From: Campylobacterales bacterium
GTDB lineage: Bacteria > Campylobacterota > Campylobacteria > Campylobacterales > Sulfurimonadaceae
DNA length: 64,000 nt
Direction of reading: 5' to 3'
Assembly: GCA_026390165.1 (NCBI GenBank)
Contig: JAPLGM010000018.1
Coordinates: 124,001-188,000 of the forward strand
The notes beneath the pieces were generated by a model. That model was not told the DNA's origin and searched no databases. It saw nothing but the letters and a program-made list of their open reading frames with translations. This document shows, one piece after another, positions 7,766 to 16,961 of the stretch. Every line of letters starts with the position of its first letter. Position 1 is the stretch's first letter. Made by a program: the position numbers and the translations under genes.

Positions 7766-9775
7766 ATGAAAAACCTCAACATTCAACTCAAATTTCTTCT
7801 CCTTTCAGCGCTGATTGTCATCATGGTTCTCTTGCTGGGTCTCGTTGCCAATACGAAGTCCCAAACCATCCTCTCTGATTATGAGAAAAGTATCAAAATT
7901 ACCCAAACACAAGAGCAGCTTCTGCGCATCGTAGGGGAATCGTTACAAACGGGGCAAGCACTTCGCAACATCCATATCAATCCCAATGATAAAGTTGCCA
8001 TTGATAATCTTAATAAGGCGATCAGCGAGCTGAGTGAGATGATGCAAAATCTTCAACAAAGCAATCCTGCCATTCATAATGATCTGCTTGATACCTATAA
8101 AATTTTCAGTGAAAATACCCGTACGCTGCATAAACAATCGTTAACCCATCACAAACTTACCCGAGAACAACTTTTAGAAAATACCGCACTGTGGCGTTCC
8201 TTTAAAAAACTCCTTCTCAAGCAAACGGCTAACGTAACGGTAGCCACCCAACAAAGTGAAAAAGATTTCATCGTAATGATGCACACGGCAACCACTCAAA
8301 TGATTATCGGACAATTTGCTGCATTACTTATTATTATGATTATTTTTTACCTCGTCAACCATCAAATTATTCTCTCGGTTAAAATGACCCGTGATGGTCT
8401 CCTCAAATTTTTTGATTATTTGAACAAAAAAAGTGACCGTGCTGAAACCATACCTCTGAATTCAAAAGATGAATTTGGGGAGATGGCACACATTATTAAC
8501 CATAATATTATGATCATCCAAGAGGGGTTGGTCAAAGATGCGATGATGATGAAAGACACCCTTCACGTAGCACGCCAAGTCCAAGAAGGGTATCTTAATG
8601 AGAAGATTACGGTTATCCCCAATAACCCACAACTGCAAGAACTGCAACACACTTTCAACACCATGTTTGATTCCCTTAATGATCACATAGCTTCTCTATT
8701 AACGGTCATTAAAAGCTACACCAATAACGACTTTACGGTAAGAATCCACAACAAAAATCTCAATGGAGAGATGGAGGTTCTTATCAATGGCGTTAATACG
8801 CTGGGTGATGCCATGGATAAAACCCTTAGTCAAAATTTCGAGAGTGGCTTAAATCTCAAATATCAGGCAATGGTCTTGAAAAATTTTGTCGAACAACTCT
8901 CTCATGCTAGTAACGAACAAGCAGCAAGCCTCGAAGAGACCAGTTCCGCACTGGAGCAAATCACCAGTAACATCGGCTCCAACACGGACAAAGCCTCCAC
9001 CATGGCCATTCGTGCCAATGAAGCGCGCAGTGCTACCCAAGAAGGGGAACAACTAGCGACCCAAACGGTTCGATCCATGGATGAGATTGTTCAAGCAACC
9101 ACCTCCATCAACGAAGCCGTTGCCATTATCGAAAATATTGCGTTCCAAACCAATATCCTCTCCCTCAACGCTGCTGTTGAAGCGGCGACGGCAGGGGAAG
9201 CGGGGAAAGGGTTTGCCGTAGTAGCCCAAGAGGTACGCTCTCTCGCCAATAAAAGTGCCGAAGCCGCCAAAACGATCAAACAACTCACCAATGAAGCAAA
9301 AAATAAAGCAAACAGCGGTTCAGAAATCTCGGCAAAAATGATCGAAGGGTTCCGCAAAATTGCATTCAAAATCAATGAAACAACCGATTTGGTCAACGAT
9401 GTCGCTTACGCCAATAAAGAGCAAATGCACGGAATAGAGCAGATCAATGATGCGGTTGTGCAGTTGGATCATATGACCCAAGAGAATGCTGATATGTCCA
9501 ATGATACCGATGCGGTCTCCTCCCAAGTCTCTATTTTGGCACAAGCACTCACCGAAGACGCTATGCAAAAAGAGTTTACCAATAAAGAATCCATTATCCG
9601 CGCCTATCATCAGCGTGAACTGGAGATGATCGCCAAGAGTGAAAAAAAGAGTTCACTTCACAAAAATATGCACTATCGCCAAGCAATAACAAAAGCAACC
9701 AAAAATTCCCGCCAACATACCCAATCCACCGTGAGAAGTTCCAATAACGGTGATGAACGATGGGAGTCATTTTGA
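7766..9775 (+). CDS. Methyl-accepting chemotaxis protein, transmembrane, with WESF tail
   Basis: 669 residues. TM1 is at about 8-30 and TM2 at about 172-195, flanking a ~140-residue helical periplasmic sensor, so probably a four-helix-bundle type with unknown ligand. A HAMP-like segment (LNSKDEFGEMAH) precedes the cytoplasmic signalling hairpin, whose tip reads [19 protein letters not shown]. The last residues are DERWESF, resembling the NWETF pentapeptide that recruits CheR and CheB in enterobacteria. AAAGG 6-7 nt before the ATG is the ribosome site. It is the only receptor within cluster 1, so it is the likely input for CheA1. Confidence 0.93.
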   Translation: MKNLNIQLKFLLLSALIVIMVLLLGLVANTKSQTILSDYEKSIKITQTQEQLLRIVGESLQTGQALRNIHINPNDKVAIDNLNKAISELSEMMQNLQQSNPAIHNDLLDTYKIFSENTRTLHKQSLTHHKLTREQLLENTALWRSFKKLLLKQTANVTVATQQSEKDFIVMMHTATTQMIIGQFAALLIIMIIFYLVNHQIILSVKMTRDGLLKFFDYLNKKSDRAETIPLNSKDEFGEMAHIINHNIMIIQEGLVKDAMMMKDTLHVARQVQEGYLNEKITVIPNNPQLQELQHTFNTMFDSLNDHIASLLTVIKSYTNNDFTVRIHNKNLNGEMEVLINGVNTLGDAMDKTLSQNFESGLNLKYQAMVLKNFVEQLSHASNEQAASLEETSSALEQITSNIGSNTDKASTMAIRANEARSATQEGEQLATQTVRSMDEIVQATTSINEAVAIIENIAFQTNILSLNAAVEAATAGEAGKGFAVVAQEVRSLANKSAEAAKTIKQLTNEAKNKANSGSEISAKMIEGFRKIAFKINETTDLVNDVAYANKEQMHGIEQINDAVVQLDHMTQENADMSNDTDAVSSQVSILAQALTEDAMQKEFTNKESIIRAYHQRELEMIAKSEKKSSLHKNMHYRQAITKATKNSRQHTQSTVRSSNNGDERWESF

Positions 9776-10152
9776 ACCTCAATCCCTCTATCTTGATCGT
9801 CGATGATTCCCGTATGATGCGTGATATTGTGACATACGCCCTTGAGTGTGCTGGATATACAACCCTCACGCAAGCAGAAGATGGGATTGATGCCCTCGAA
9901 AAAATAGAGGCACACCCTTTTGATTTGATTATTACCGATATTAATATGCCCCGTATGGATGGGATAGAGCTATGCAAAGCACTCCAAAAAAATGAGAAAA
10001 GTGCCTCTATTCCCATTGTCGTTCTCACAACAGAATCCAGTGATGAAATGAAATCAAAAGGGAAAGAATCAGGGGCTTGGGCATGGATCATCAAACCTTT
10101 TTTACCCGATGACCTTCTCCATGTTGTCACAACTATTCTGGGGCATAGATGA
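9772..10152 (+). CDS. cheY: CheY-type single-domain response regulator (cluster 1)
   Basis: About 126 residues, receiver domain only. Acidic pair in LIVDDSRMMRD, phospho-acceptor Asp in TDINMPRMDG, Thr in VVLTTESS and the conserved Lys in IIKPF. The preferred start is TTG at 9772, because GGGAG (within the last receptor codons) is 5 nt upstream. An in-frame ATG at 9760 is the alternative. The TTG overlaps the receptor stop (TTGA), and the gene overlaps cheA (ATGA). It carries the CheA1 signal either to a motor or, in this cluster, perhaps acts as a phosphate sink beside the diguanylate cyclase. Confidence 0.9.
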   Translation: MNLNPSILIVDDSRMMRDIVTYALECAGYTTLTQAEDGIDALEKIEAHPFDLIITDINMPRMDGIELCKALQKNEKSASIPIVVLTTESSDEMKSKGKESGAWAWIIKPFLPDDLLHVVTTILGHR

Positions 10153-11948
10153 TTGTTCCCTTTAATATGTCTCGATTTATCGATCTTTTCATCGACGAAT
10201 CGCGTGAAACACTGGAGAAAATCGAAAAGCTCCTCCTAGCCTTTGAACAAAACAGTGCCGTAACCGCCGAAGAGATTAACGATCTTTTCCGCTATCTCCA
10301 TACCCTAAAAGGGAACTCCTCCTCCATTGGATTTCTCTATTTTTCCAAACTTGCCCACGAACTTGAGCATTTTCTGGATGCGATGCGTCATGAAACACTT
10401 ATTTATAGCACCGAAATTGGGGAGAGTCTTATAGAGGGGTATGAGCTTCTCAATGAGATCCTTACTTTGGAAATCGCAAAAGAGATTAATGAAGAGCTTT
10501 TCCAAAACAAATGTGCACCTCATCTCAAAAATCTTTCTGCTTATTTAAACTCTGATACTCAAAAGGATACAATCGTTGTCCCAAACGAATCCCCTTTGCG
10601 CTCACGAGAGGGGGAAACATTTGGTTTTTTTAAAAAGGTCCTAAAAACCCAAAATTCTCCCACTTTACTCGAAAATGAGCCAAAAGTAGCTCCTAAAAAT
10701 TCCCTTTTATTCGAAGAGCAGCCCAAGGAAGCCCCTAAAGAGTCCCGTTCGGTGGGTAATGCTTCTATCCGTGTCAATTTGGAGAAGATCGATAATCTCA
10801 TGAACGGAATCGGAGAATTGGTCATAGCGATGTCCATGCTAGAACAGTACGCCGATAATCTTACCGATCAAAAGATCAAAAATGGTTTTAATGAGAGGAT
10901 CGGTTTCTTGCAACATACAATTCGTGATCTTCAAGACTCCGTGATGAGTACACGAATGGTTCCTATGGAGCAAGTCTATTCAAAATTTCCAAAAGTGATA
11001 CGAGATATTGCAAAAACCCTTCACAAAGAGATTCTTTTCAAAACAAGCGGGAGCGAGGTTGAAATCGACAAAGCGATGATTGAGGGGCTTAGTGACCCAC
11101 TGATGCACATCATCCGAAATGCGTGCGACCATGGAATCGAATCTTCCGAGCAAAGGCTTCGGTTGGGTAAACCCATAGAGGGGACGATCAAAATTGAGGC
11201 AACACAGGCAAATGAACAAATTGTGATCAGCATCTATGATGACGGAAAAGGGATTGATACCGAAAAAGTCGTTGAAAAAGCAATCAGCATGGGTATCCTT
11301 AGTAAAGAAAGAGCCATTACCCTCTCTCACAAAGAGAAAATCAACCTCATTTTCGAACCAGGGTTTACGACCACAACCGATATTACCGACCTTTCGGGGC
11401 GAGGGGTGGGGATGGATGTTGTCCGCTCCAATATTAGTCATTTAGGTGGTACCATCCAAATCGACAGCACCCTTGGTGAGGGTTCACTCTTTCGGTTGCT
11501 ACTCCCTTTGACCTTGGCGATTGTTGATGTTTTAACCGTTGTTATTGGAAACTCCCATTTCTTTTTGCCTCTCTCGGTCATTATCGAATCCCTACAACCT
11601 GAAATGTCGATGATACAATCCATGGGAAACAAGAACAATGAAGTCCTTGTTTTACGCGAGGAGGCTATCCCGATTATACGGCTTCACGATATTTTCAAGA
11701 TAGAGACCTCTGTGAAATCGTTGAGCGAGGGGATGCTTATCATTGTCCGCTATGGGACATCTAAAGTTGCCATCTTTATCGATATTTTTTTAAATCAACA
11801 ACAAGTGGTTATTAAACCCATCGATAAGAACTTCAAGGCGATCAAAGGGTTTAGCGGTGCATCCATCAAAGGGGATGGAAGTATCGCTCTTATTTTAGAC
11901 GTCGTTGCCATTACCGCAATCTATAAACACAACAAGGGGATTGGTTGA
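10149..11948 (+). CDS. cheA: Chemotaxis histidine kinase CheA (cluster 1), no P2 or receiver domain
   Basis: 599 residues. The HPt domain (about 8-115) has the phospho-site H51 in HTLKGNS. A ~80-residue linker contains ETFGFF at 156-161 and no recognisable P2 CheY-docking domain. Dimerisation helices, an HATPase domain with RNACDHGIE and LSGRGVGMDVV, and a C-terminal CheW-like domain follow. There is no C-terminal receiver, unlike the CheAY proteins typical of Helicobacter and Campylobacter. It overlaps cheY (ATGA) and cheW (TGATG), so the operon is tightly coupled. Confidence 0.93.
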   Translation: MIVPFNMSRFIDLFIDESRETLEKIEKLLLAFEQNSAVTAEEINDLFRYLHTLKGNSSSIGFLYFSKLAHELEHFLDAMRHETLIYSTEIGESLIEGYELLNEILTLEIAKEINEELFQNKCAPHLKNLSAYLNSDTQKDTIVVPNESPLRSREGETFGFFKKVLKTQNSPTLLENEPKVAPKNSLLFEEQPKEAPKESRSVGNASIRVNLEKIDNLMNGIGELVIAMSMLEQYADNLTDQKIKNGFNERIGFLQHTIRDLQDSVMSTRMVPMEQVYSKFPKVIRDIAKTLHKEILFKTSGSEVEIDKAMIEGLSDPLMHIIRNACDHGIESSEQRLRLGKPIEGTIKIEATQANEQIVISIYDDGKGIDTEKVVEKAISMGILSKERAITLSHKEKINLIFEPGFTTTTDITDLSGRGVGMDVVRSNISHLGGTIQIDSTLGEGSLFRLLLPLTLAIVDVLTVVIGNSHFFLPLSVIIESLQPEMSMIQSMGNKNNEVLVLREEAIPIIRLHDIFKIETSVKSLSEGMLIIVRYGTSKVAIFIDIFLNQQQVVIKPIDKNFKAIKGFSGASIKGDGSIALILDVVAITAIYKHNKGIG

Positions 11949-12412
11949 TGCAGCTCATCATTTTTACCGTCTCCTCCCAGCGCTATGCGATACCCCTTGG
12001 CAATATCCGTGAGATACTCACCTATACAGGTTTTACTAAACTGCCCGACAGCCAACCGTGGGTCGTTGGGCTGATCGAAACCCGTGGACAAGCAATGCCG
12101 ATCATTGATCTGCGTATCCGTTTTGAAACTAATAGTTCCCCCTCCTATCACGATAAAACCATCATTATAGCGACCAAACTCTCCAATAAAAAACTGCTGG
12201 GGCTACTGGTCGATACGGTTGAAGATATTCAAAATGTTGATGAGAGCGTTATCCTCCTAGCTGAAGGGATCGAATCGGGGCTTAATAGCCAACTTCTGCA
12301 AGGGTACATCCAAAATAATGGCAATTCGATCCTGATTCTTAATCATGAAGTGTTTGGCGTATTGAATAACACAACAACCGTTATCGAAGAGAGGGGGGTC
12401 TCAGATGAGTGA
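11948..12412 (+). CDS. cheW: CheW-like adaptor (first of two, cluster 1)
   Basis: 154 residues, a single CheW domain that links receptor tips to CheA. Characteristic stretches are YAIPLGNIREIL and IETRGQAMPIIDLRIRF. The start ATG at 11948 overlaps the cheA stop, and the end overlaps the second cheW. Two different cheW genes in one cluster is a feature shared with Wsp-type systems, where each adaptor can have a distinct partner. Confidence 0.9.
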   Translation: MQLIIFTVSSQRYAIPLGNIREILTYTGFTKLPDSQPWVVGLIETRGQAMPIIDLRIRFETNSSPSYHDKTIIIATKLSNKKLLGLLVDTVEDIQNVDESVILLAEGIESGLNSQLLQGYIQNNGNSILILNHEVFGVLNNTTTVIEERGVSDE

Positions 12413-12845
12413 ATTAATCATTTTCACCCTCTCTGGGGAATTTTATGGGATCGAAGTGACGAAAGTTCGTGAGATCAAGATGTATGAATCCCCTACCCCC
12501 CTTCCCAATACGCAACCCTTTGTACAAGGGGTGATCAATATCCGTGGGGAGATAGTCCCAGTGATTGATCTTCATCGTCGGTTTGACCCTTGCGCAACAC
12601 CCCTGTATTGCGATACAACCCTGATTGTGACTACCAAAACATCTGATGGACGGATGGTTGCCATTATTGTGGATGCTATTGATGCGTTGGCCAATTTCAA
12701 TCCTCAAAATCTCATTGACCTCTCAAACGATGCTCTCTTTATTAACCGAAAGTTTTTACAAGGGATTGCCGAAATTGACCATCGCCATATCTTGGTGATT
12801 GATATTGACACCCTTTTCTCTTTTGAAGAGATCAACAGTTATTAA
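12405..12845 (+). CDS. cheW: CheW-like adaptor (second of two, cluster 1)
   Basis: 146 residues, single CheW domain, with YGIEVTKVREIKMY and GVINIRGEIVPVIDL. It overlaps the preceding cheW by 8 bp but is clearly diverged from it, so it is an old duplication or an independent acquisition, not a recent copy. It probably gives CheA1 a second coupling surface. It ends 16 bp before the diguanylate cyclase gene. Confidence 0.9.
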   Translation: MSELIIFTLSGEFYGIEVTKVREIKMYESPTPLPNTQPFVQGVINIRGEIVPVIDLHRRFDPCATPLYCDTTLIVTTKTSDGRMVAIIVDAIDALANFNPQNLIDLSNDALFINRKFLQGIAEIDHRHILVIDIDTLFSFEEINSY

Positions 12846-12861
12846 TACGGAGATGAATACT

Positions 12862-14130
12862 ATGCAAAGTAAAAAGATTTTAGTCATTGAAGATAGCCTT
12901 GCGATGCTCACCTACGAGGTTGAGGCACTCAAAGGGCGATTTAGCTTTCCTATCCTAACCGCTTCATCGATGCAAGAAGCAAAAGAGATATTGAAATATT
13001 CTCGTGATGAGATCTTTGTTGCCCTTGCCGATTTGGTACTTCCCGATGCCCCTAATGGAGAGATTATCGATCTTCTCATCGGTGAGGGGATAGCGACCAT
13101 TGTTTTCACGGGACAATACAATGAGGAGCTACGCCAATTTGTCATGAGCAAACCAATCGTTGACTATATCCTCAAAAGTAGTCTGAACAATTTTCAGTAC
13201 GCCCTACGTCTGGTCGCCGGTTTATATGAAAATCAATTCATCCGTGCCCTCGTCGTCGATGATTCCGAATTTGCACGGATGAAAGTCGAGTTCAGCCTCA
13301 GTCGTCTCCAAATCAGTGTTGTCCATGCCTCCAACATCGATGATGCAATGATCATTCTCACTGATAATCCCGATATCCGTCTCGTCCTTACCGACTATCA
13401 TATGCAATCGGATGGGAATAATGGAGTCAACTTGACCTCTAAAATTCGCCAACTTTACTGCAGCGATAAAATGACGATTATCGGATACTCCAGCGATACC
13501 AATAAAAAGCTCCCGATTGAGTTTCTCAAAAATGGGGCGAATGACTATATCCCTTTCAACTACAGTGAAGAGGAGTTTACCCTCCGTGTTATCGGCAACC
13601 TTGAGCTGATGGCACATTTACGAATGGCGCGTGAAATGGCAATCAAAGACTTTCTGACTGGTTTATACAATCGCCGCTACCTTTTTGAGGTCGCCAAACA
13701 GCTCTTTCACCAAGTTAGCCGTGACACTATGACCCTTGGGGTAGCAATGATCGATGTTGATTTTTTCAAAAAAATCAACGATGAATTTGGTCATGATGTG
13801 GGGGATCTTGCCCTCAAACATATTGCAACACTCCTCGAAAAAACGATGCGCAAAAGTGATCTCGTCACCCGTTTCGGAGGGGAAGAGTTTTGTCTCCTCA
13901 TTGTTAATGTAGAGAATCAGCAAATGTTTCAGATCGTTGAGAATCTCCGTCTGCTCATTGAACGCTCACCCTTGCAAATCGAAACGGCAACCGCATGCAC
14001 ATCAATCCCCATCACCATTTCAGCGGGTTTCACCACCAAAAAATTTTCCACTATTGATGAGGCCATCAAAGAATCGGATATCCACCTCTACACGGCCAAA
14101 AGCCAAGGGAGAAATTGTACGTGTCATTAA
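12862..14130 (+). CDS. REC-REC-GGDEF diguanylate cyclase response regulator
   Basis: 422 residues from ATG 12862, chosen because GGAG at 12849-12852 is 9 nt upstream. The in-frame ATG at 12853 is too close to that site. The first receiver (~1-120) opens with ILVIEDS. The second (~125-245) has ALVVDDSEFARM and TDYHMQSDG. The GGDEF domain has GGEEF at 339-343 and an RxxD inhibitory site (RKSD, 330-333) exactly five residues upstream. So it should make cyclic di-GMP and be product-inhibited. Last gene of cluster 1, it is the probable output when phosphorylated by CheA1, as WspR is in Wsp systems. Confidence 0.92.
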   Translation: MQSKKILVIEDSLAMLTYEVEALKGRFSFPILTASSMQEAKEILKYSRDEIFVALADLVLPDAPNGEIIDLLIGEGIATIVFTGQYNEELRQFVMSKPIVDYILKSSLNNFQYALRLVAGLYENQFIRALVVDDSEFARMKVEFSLSRLQISVVHASNIDDAMIILTDNPDIRLVLTDYHMQSDGNNGVNLTSKIRQLYCSDKMTIIGYSSDTNKKLPIEFLKNGANDYIPFNYSEEEFTLRVIGNLELMAHLRMAREMAIKDFLTGLYNRRYLFEVAKQLFHQVSRDTMTLGVAMIDVDFFKKINDEFGHDVGDLALKHIATLLEKTMRKSDLVTRFGGEEFCLLIVNVENQQMFQIVENLRLLIERSPLQIETATACTSIPITISAGFTTKKFSTIDEAIKESDIHLYTAKSQGRNCTCH

Positions 14131-14142
14131 GCCAAAAACCTT

Positions 14143-14168
14143 TATAATAAATCAACCTATTTTTGGAG
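14143..14168 (+). promoter_or_regulatory. Promoter and ribosome site of the MFS gene
   Basis: TATAAT at 14143-14148, just after the cyclase stop, followed by GGAG at 14165-14168, 5 nt before the ATG at 14174. The MFS gene can therefore be transcribed separately from cluster 1. Confidence 0.5.
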
Positions 14169-14173
14169 CCTTA

Positions 14174-15406
14174 ATGTCCGTATCATCTATTTCAATCATT
14201 CGTCACGTATTAACCCTCCCTGTCATTGTTATCGCCATGGGGTATTTCGTTGATATTTATGACCTTATCCTTTTTGGCGTTGTCCGTGTTGCAAGTCTCA
14301 CAGAACTGGGACTAAGGGGGGATGAGATCACTTCATGGGGCTCTACTATCCTCAATATGCAAATGGGCGGTATGCTCATCGGTGGAATTTTATGGGGAAT
14401 ATTGGGGGATAAAAAAGGGCGTCTTTCTGTATTGTTTGCCTCCATTATCCTCTACTCGGTTGCCAACTTCCTCAACGCCTTTGTCACCAACGTCGAACAA
14501 TATGCGGTGCTTCGTTTTATTGCAGGGATCGGGTTGGCAGGTGAATTGGGGGCGGGAGTGACCCTCGTTGCCGAAATCCTCCCAAAACACCTCAGAGGAT
14601 ACGGAGTTATGACTATCGCAAGCTTCGGAGTCCTTGGGGTCGTTGCTGCCAAATTTGTCGCCCAATATTCAGATTGGCGCAGTGCTTATATTTTCGGAGG
14701 ATTACTTGGTTTTTCACTTCTAATTCTCCGTCTGAAGGTACGTGAATCGGGAATGTTTGAGCACAACCTTAGCGAAAATATTAAGCGGGGTGATTTTTTC
14801 TCCCTTTTCAAAAATCGCATCTTACTGGGCAAATATCTCAAGACAATTGCCATCGGAATACCACTGTGGTTTGTCGTCGGTGTATTGGTGATGTTCTCCC
14901 CTGAATTCGCAAAAGCACTTCACATCAGTGGAGAGGTGAGTGCGGGAACTGCCCTGATGTATTGTTATATTGGGCTTGCACTCGGTGATTTTGGCAGTGG
15001 CTACCTCTCTCAAAAACTCAAAAGTCGTAAAAAAGCGTTCGCCCTCTTTCTAACCCTTTCAGCACTTACCGTTTTGTGGTATTACTCTCTCACAGGCTCA
15101 TCTCCGGATGAATTTTATTGGAGTTGTTTCGCACTGGGGATCTTTTGTGGCTATTGGGCACTCTTTATCACAATGGCAGCGGAGCAGTTTGGTACCAATA
15201 TCCGTGCTACTGTTGCAACAACTGCCCCCAACTTCGTCCGTGGTGCCGTTGTCCCCATCACCCTCTCTTTCATCGCCCTCAAGGATAGCTACGGGATACT
15301 AGGCTCAGGTGCCATTGTCGGAACCGTCTGTTTTGGTCTAGGGGCAATTGCCCTTTACTACACCCATGAAACATTCCATAAAGATTTAGACTATATCGAA
15401 GCATGA
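14174..15406 (+). CDS. Major facilitator superfamily transporter
   Basis: 410 residues with about 12 membrane helices. The first helix carries GYFVDIYDLILFGVVR and the 2-3 loop has WGILGDKKGR, the classic MFS GxxxDxxGR signature. Helix 4 is AGIGLAGELGAG. The pattern is that of metabolite:proton symporters for organic acids and related compounds, but no specific substrate can be named. Start ATG 14174 has a good GGAG ribosome site. Upstream in-frame codons lie inside the cyclase gene. The end overlaps the transglycosylase gene (ATGA). Confidence 0.85.
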   Translation: MSVSSISIIRHVLTLPVIVIAMGYFVDIYDLILFGVVRVASLTELGLRGDEITSWGSTILNMQMGGMLIGGILWGILGDKKGRLSVLFASIILYSVANFLNAFVTNVEQYAVLRFIAGIGLAGELGAGVTLVAEILPKHLRGYGVMTIASFGVLGVVAAKFVAQYSDWRSAYIFGGLLGFSLLILRLKVRESGMFEHNLSENIKRGDFFSLFKNRILLGKYLKTIAIGIPLWFVVGVLVMFSPEFAKALHISGEVSAGTALMYCYIGLALGDFGSGYLSQKLKSRKKAFALFLTLSALTVLWYYSLTGSSPDEFYWSCFALGIFCGYWALFITMAAEQFGTNIRATVATTAPNFVRGAVVPITLSFIALKDSYGILGSGAIVGTVCFGLGAIALYYTHETFHKDLDYIEA

Positions 15407-16053
15407 GAAGACTCCTCTCGATTCTCATTGGTGCATGGATGATAAGCTTTACCTTCCTGTATGCCTCCTCATCATCGCCTGCCCTCAACGCCTCACTCTC
15501 CTCCATCGGAGTTACCGAACCCTTCGAAACCATCAAACCCCTCTCTGGAATACAAAAGAAATATTCCTCAAATGTTGAGAACCACTATAAGCGGTATCAA
15601 GAGACCCAAGAGGATTACAAAAAAGTGGAAGAGAAATTCAAACGTGAAAATGTCCCTCTCTTTTTTTCCCTTATCCCCTACACCGAATCCCATTTTAAGC
15701 CCCGCGCACGGGGACCAGGAACGGCTGGGTTATGGCAATTCACTATCCTTAGCGCTCATAATTTCGGACTGAGTGTCCAAAAAGGGAAAGATGAACGCTT
15801 CGATATTGACCGCTCCACCGATGCCGCTATTGCTTGTCTTAAAAGTCTGAAAAAAGAGTTTGGGAGTTGGTATTTGGCAGATTTCGCCTACGGAATGGGA
15901 GAGGGGAGCCTCAAAAAACTTATTGAAAAGAATAAAAGCAATAAAATTTCTGTCCTCCTCAACGATCCCAGTTTCCCATCGGGGACAAAATCTCATTTTG
16001 CGGAGACATTGTTACTGGATGGAGAGGTTCATTATGGTAAAGGGGTAGAGTAA
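15403..16053 (+). CDS. Lytic transglycosylase (SLT family), secreted
   Basis: 216 residues. The N-terminal signal peptide (about 1-22, RRLLSILIGAWMISFTFLYA) sends it to the periplasm. The catalytic SLT core has the Glu in IPYTESHFKPRA and GTAGLWQF, which cleave the MurNAc-GlcNAc bond of peptidoglycan with 1,6-anhydro product formation. At about 190 mature residues it is a minimal SLT enzyme without a LysM domain. Coupled to the MFS gene by an ATGA overlap and convergent with rhuM. Confidence 0.85.
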   Translation: MRRLLSILIGAWMISFTFLYASSSSPALNASLSSIGVTEPFETIKPLSGIQKKYSSNVENHYKRYQETQEDYKKVEEKFKRENVPLFFSLIPYTESHFKPRARGPGTAGLWQFTILSAHNFGLSVQKGKDERFDIDRSTDAAIACLKSLKKEFGSWYLADFAYGMGEGSLKKLIEKNKSNKISVLLNDPSFPSGTKSHFAETLLLDGEVHYGKGVE

Positions 16054-16093
16054 TGCGCACATCTATTTCCCAACAATCATTCGTAACGCACTA

Positions 16094-16957
16094 TCATCTT
16101 AATCTCCCCAAAATTTCCAAAGCATCCATCTCAAACTTGGAAAAAGCAAACCACTTTTTACCCAAATCTTTGAGACTTGCCCCGATGTGATACATCTCTT
16201 TCTCATCGATTATCATAAATCTATCATGTGCATTTTTAAATTCTAAAAGTTCTATGTTCTGATATTGCGCTTGGTATTTTTGATAATCGAGTGCTAGTTG
16301 TTTGCTAATGGTTTGGGTATAGATTTTTATTTTGAGATTAGGATATTTGCTAAAGAGGGTAAAAATGGTGTCGTCGATGTAGTTGTCGATCAGTACGATT
16401 TCATTTTTTGCACTTTTGAGCAAATCATTGACAAAAGCATACGCATCGTAAATTTGTCCGTCGTAGAAAATACCTTGTTTTGGTTTGATGGTATCATCTT
16501 TGAGCAATGATTGAATCTCTCCCATTTGAGACTTCAATATTCCCACTTCATTTTCCAACGATACAAATCGCTCATTTGTGATTTTTTCGGAGTTGATGGT
16601 ATAGCCGTTTTGGATGTAGCTTTTGAGTACAGATGTAGCCCATTGTCTGAATCGTACCCCTTTTTGAGATTTGACTCGATAGCCAACAGAGATAATTACA
16701 TCTAAATTGTAGTATTCAACATGATATGTTTTTCCATCTGTGGCAGTTGTCGCAAAATTTGCGACAACTGAAAGCTTATCAAGTTCACCATCGCTAAATA
16801 CATTACTGACATGCTTTCCGATAGTTTTAACATCTCTACCAAACAATTCAGATATTTGATTTCTATTAAGCCAAACGGTTTCATTGTTGATGGAAACATT
16901 TAACTCCAATTCACCGTCATCATAGATAGCTATATTAGATTTGTTTAGTTCATCCAT
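16094..16957 (-). CDS. RhuM/ORF6N-type protein with degenerate PLD-like C-terminal domain
   Basis: 287 residues. The N-terminal ~130 form a RhuM domain (VWLNRNQISELFGRD, FRQWATSVLKSYI), a DNA-binding-like module common in phage antirepressors and in type I restriction loci. After a short coiled segment, residues ~165-285 contain NEIVLIDNYIDD and HDRFMIIDEKEMYHIGASL, a phospholipase-D-like fold with one altered HxK-type motif. Its function is unknown. It is the last gene of a minus-strand set with the TIR protein and the methylase remnant, which places it in a former restriction/defence locus. Confidence 0.75.
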   Translation of the reverse strand: MDELNKSNIAIYDDGELELNVSINNETVWLNRNQISELFGRDVKTIGKHVSNVFSDGELDKLSVVANFATTATDGKTYHVEYYNLDVIISVGYRVKSQKGVRFRQWATSVLKSYIQNGYTINSEKITNERFVSLENEVGILKSQMGEIQSLLKDDTIKPKQGIFYDGQIYDAYAFVNDLLKSAKNEIVLIDNYIDDTIFTLFSKYPNLKIKIYTQTISKQLALDYQKYQAQYQNIELLEFKNAHDRFMIIDEKEMYHIGASLKDLGKKWFAFSKFEMDALEILGRLR

Positions 16958-16961
16958 TTCT

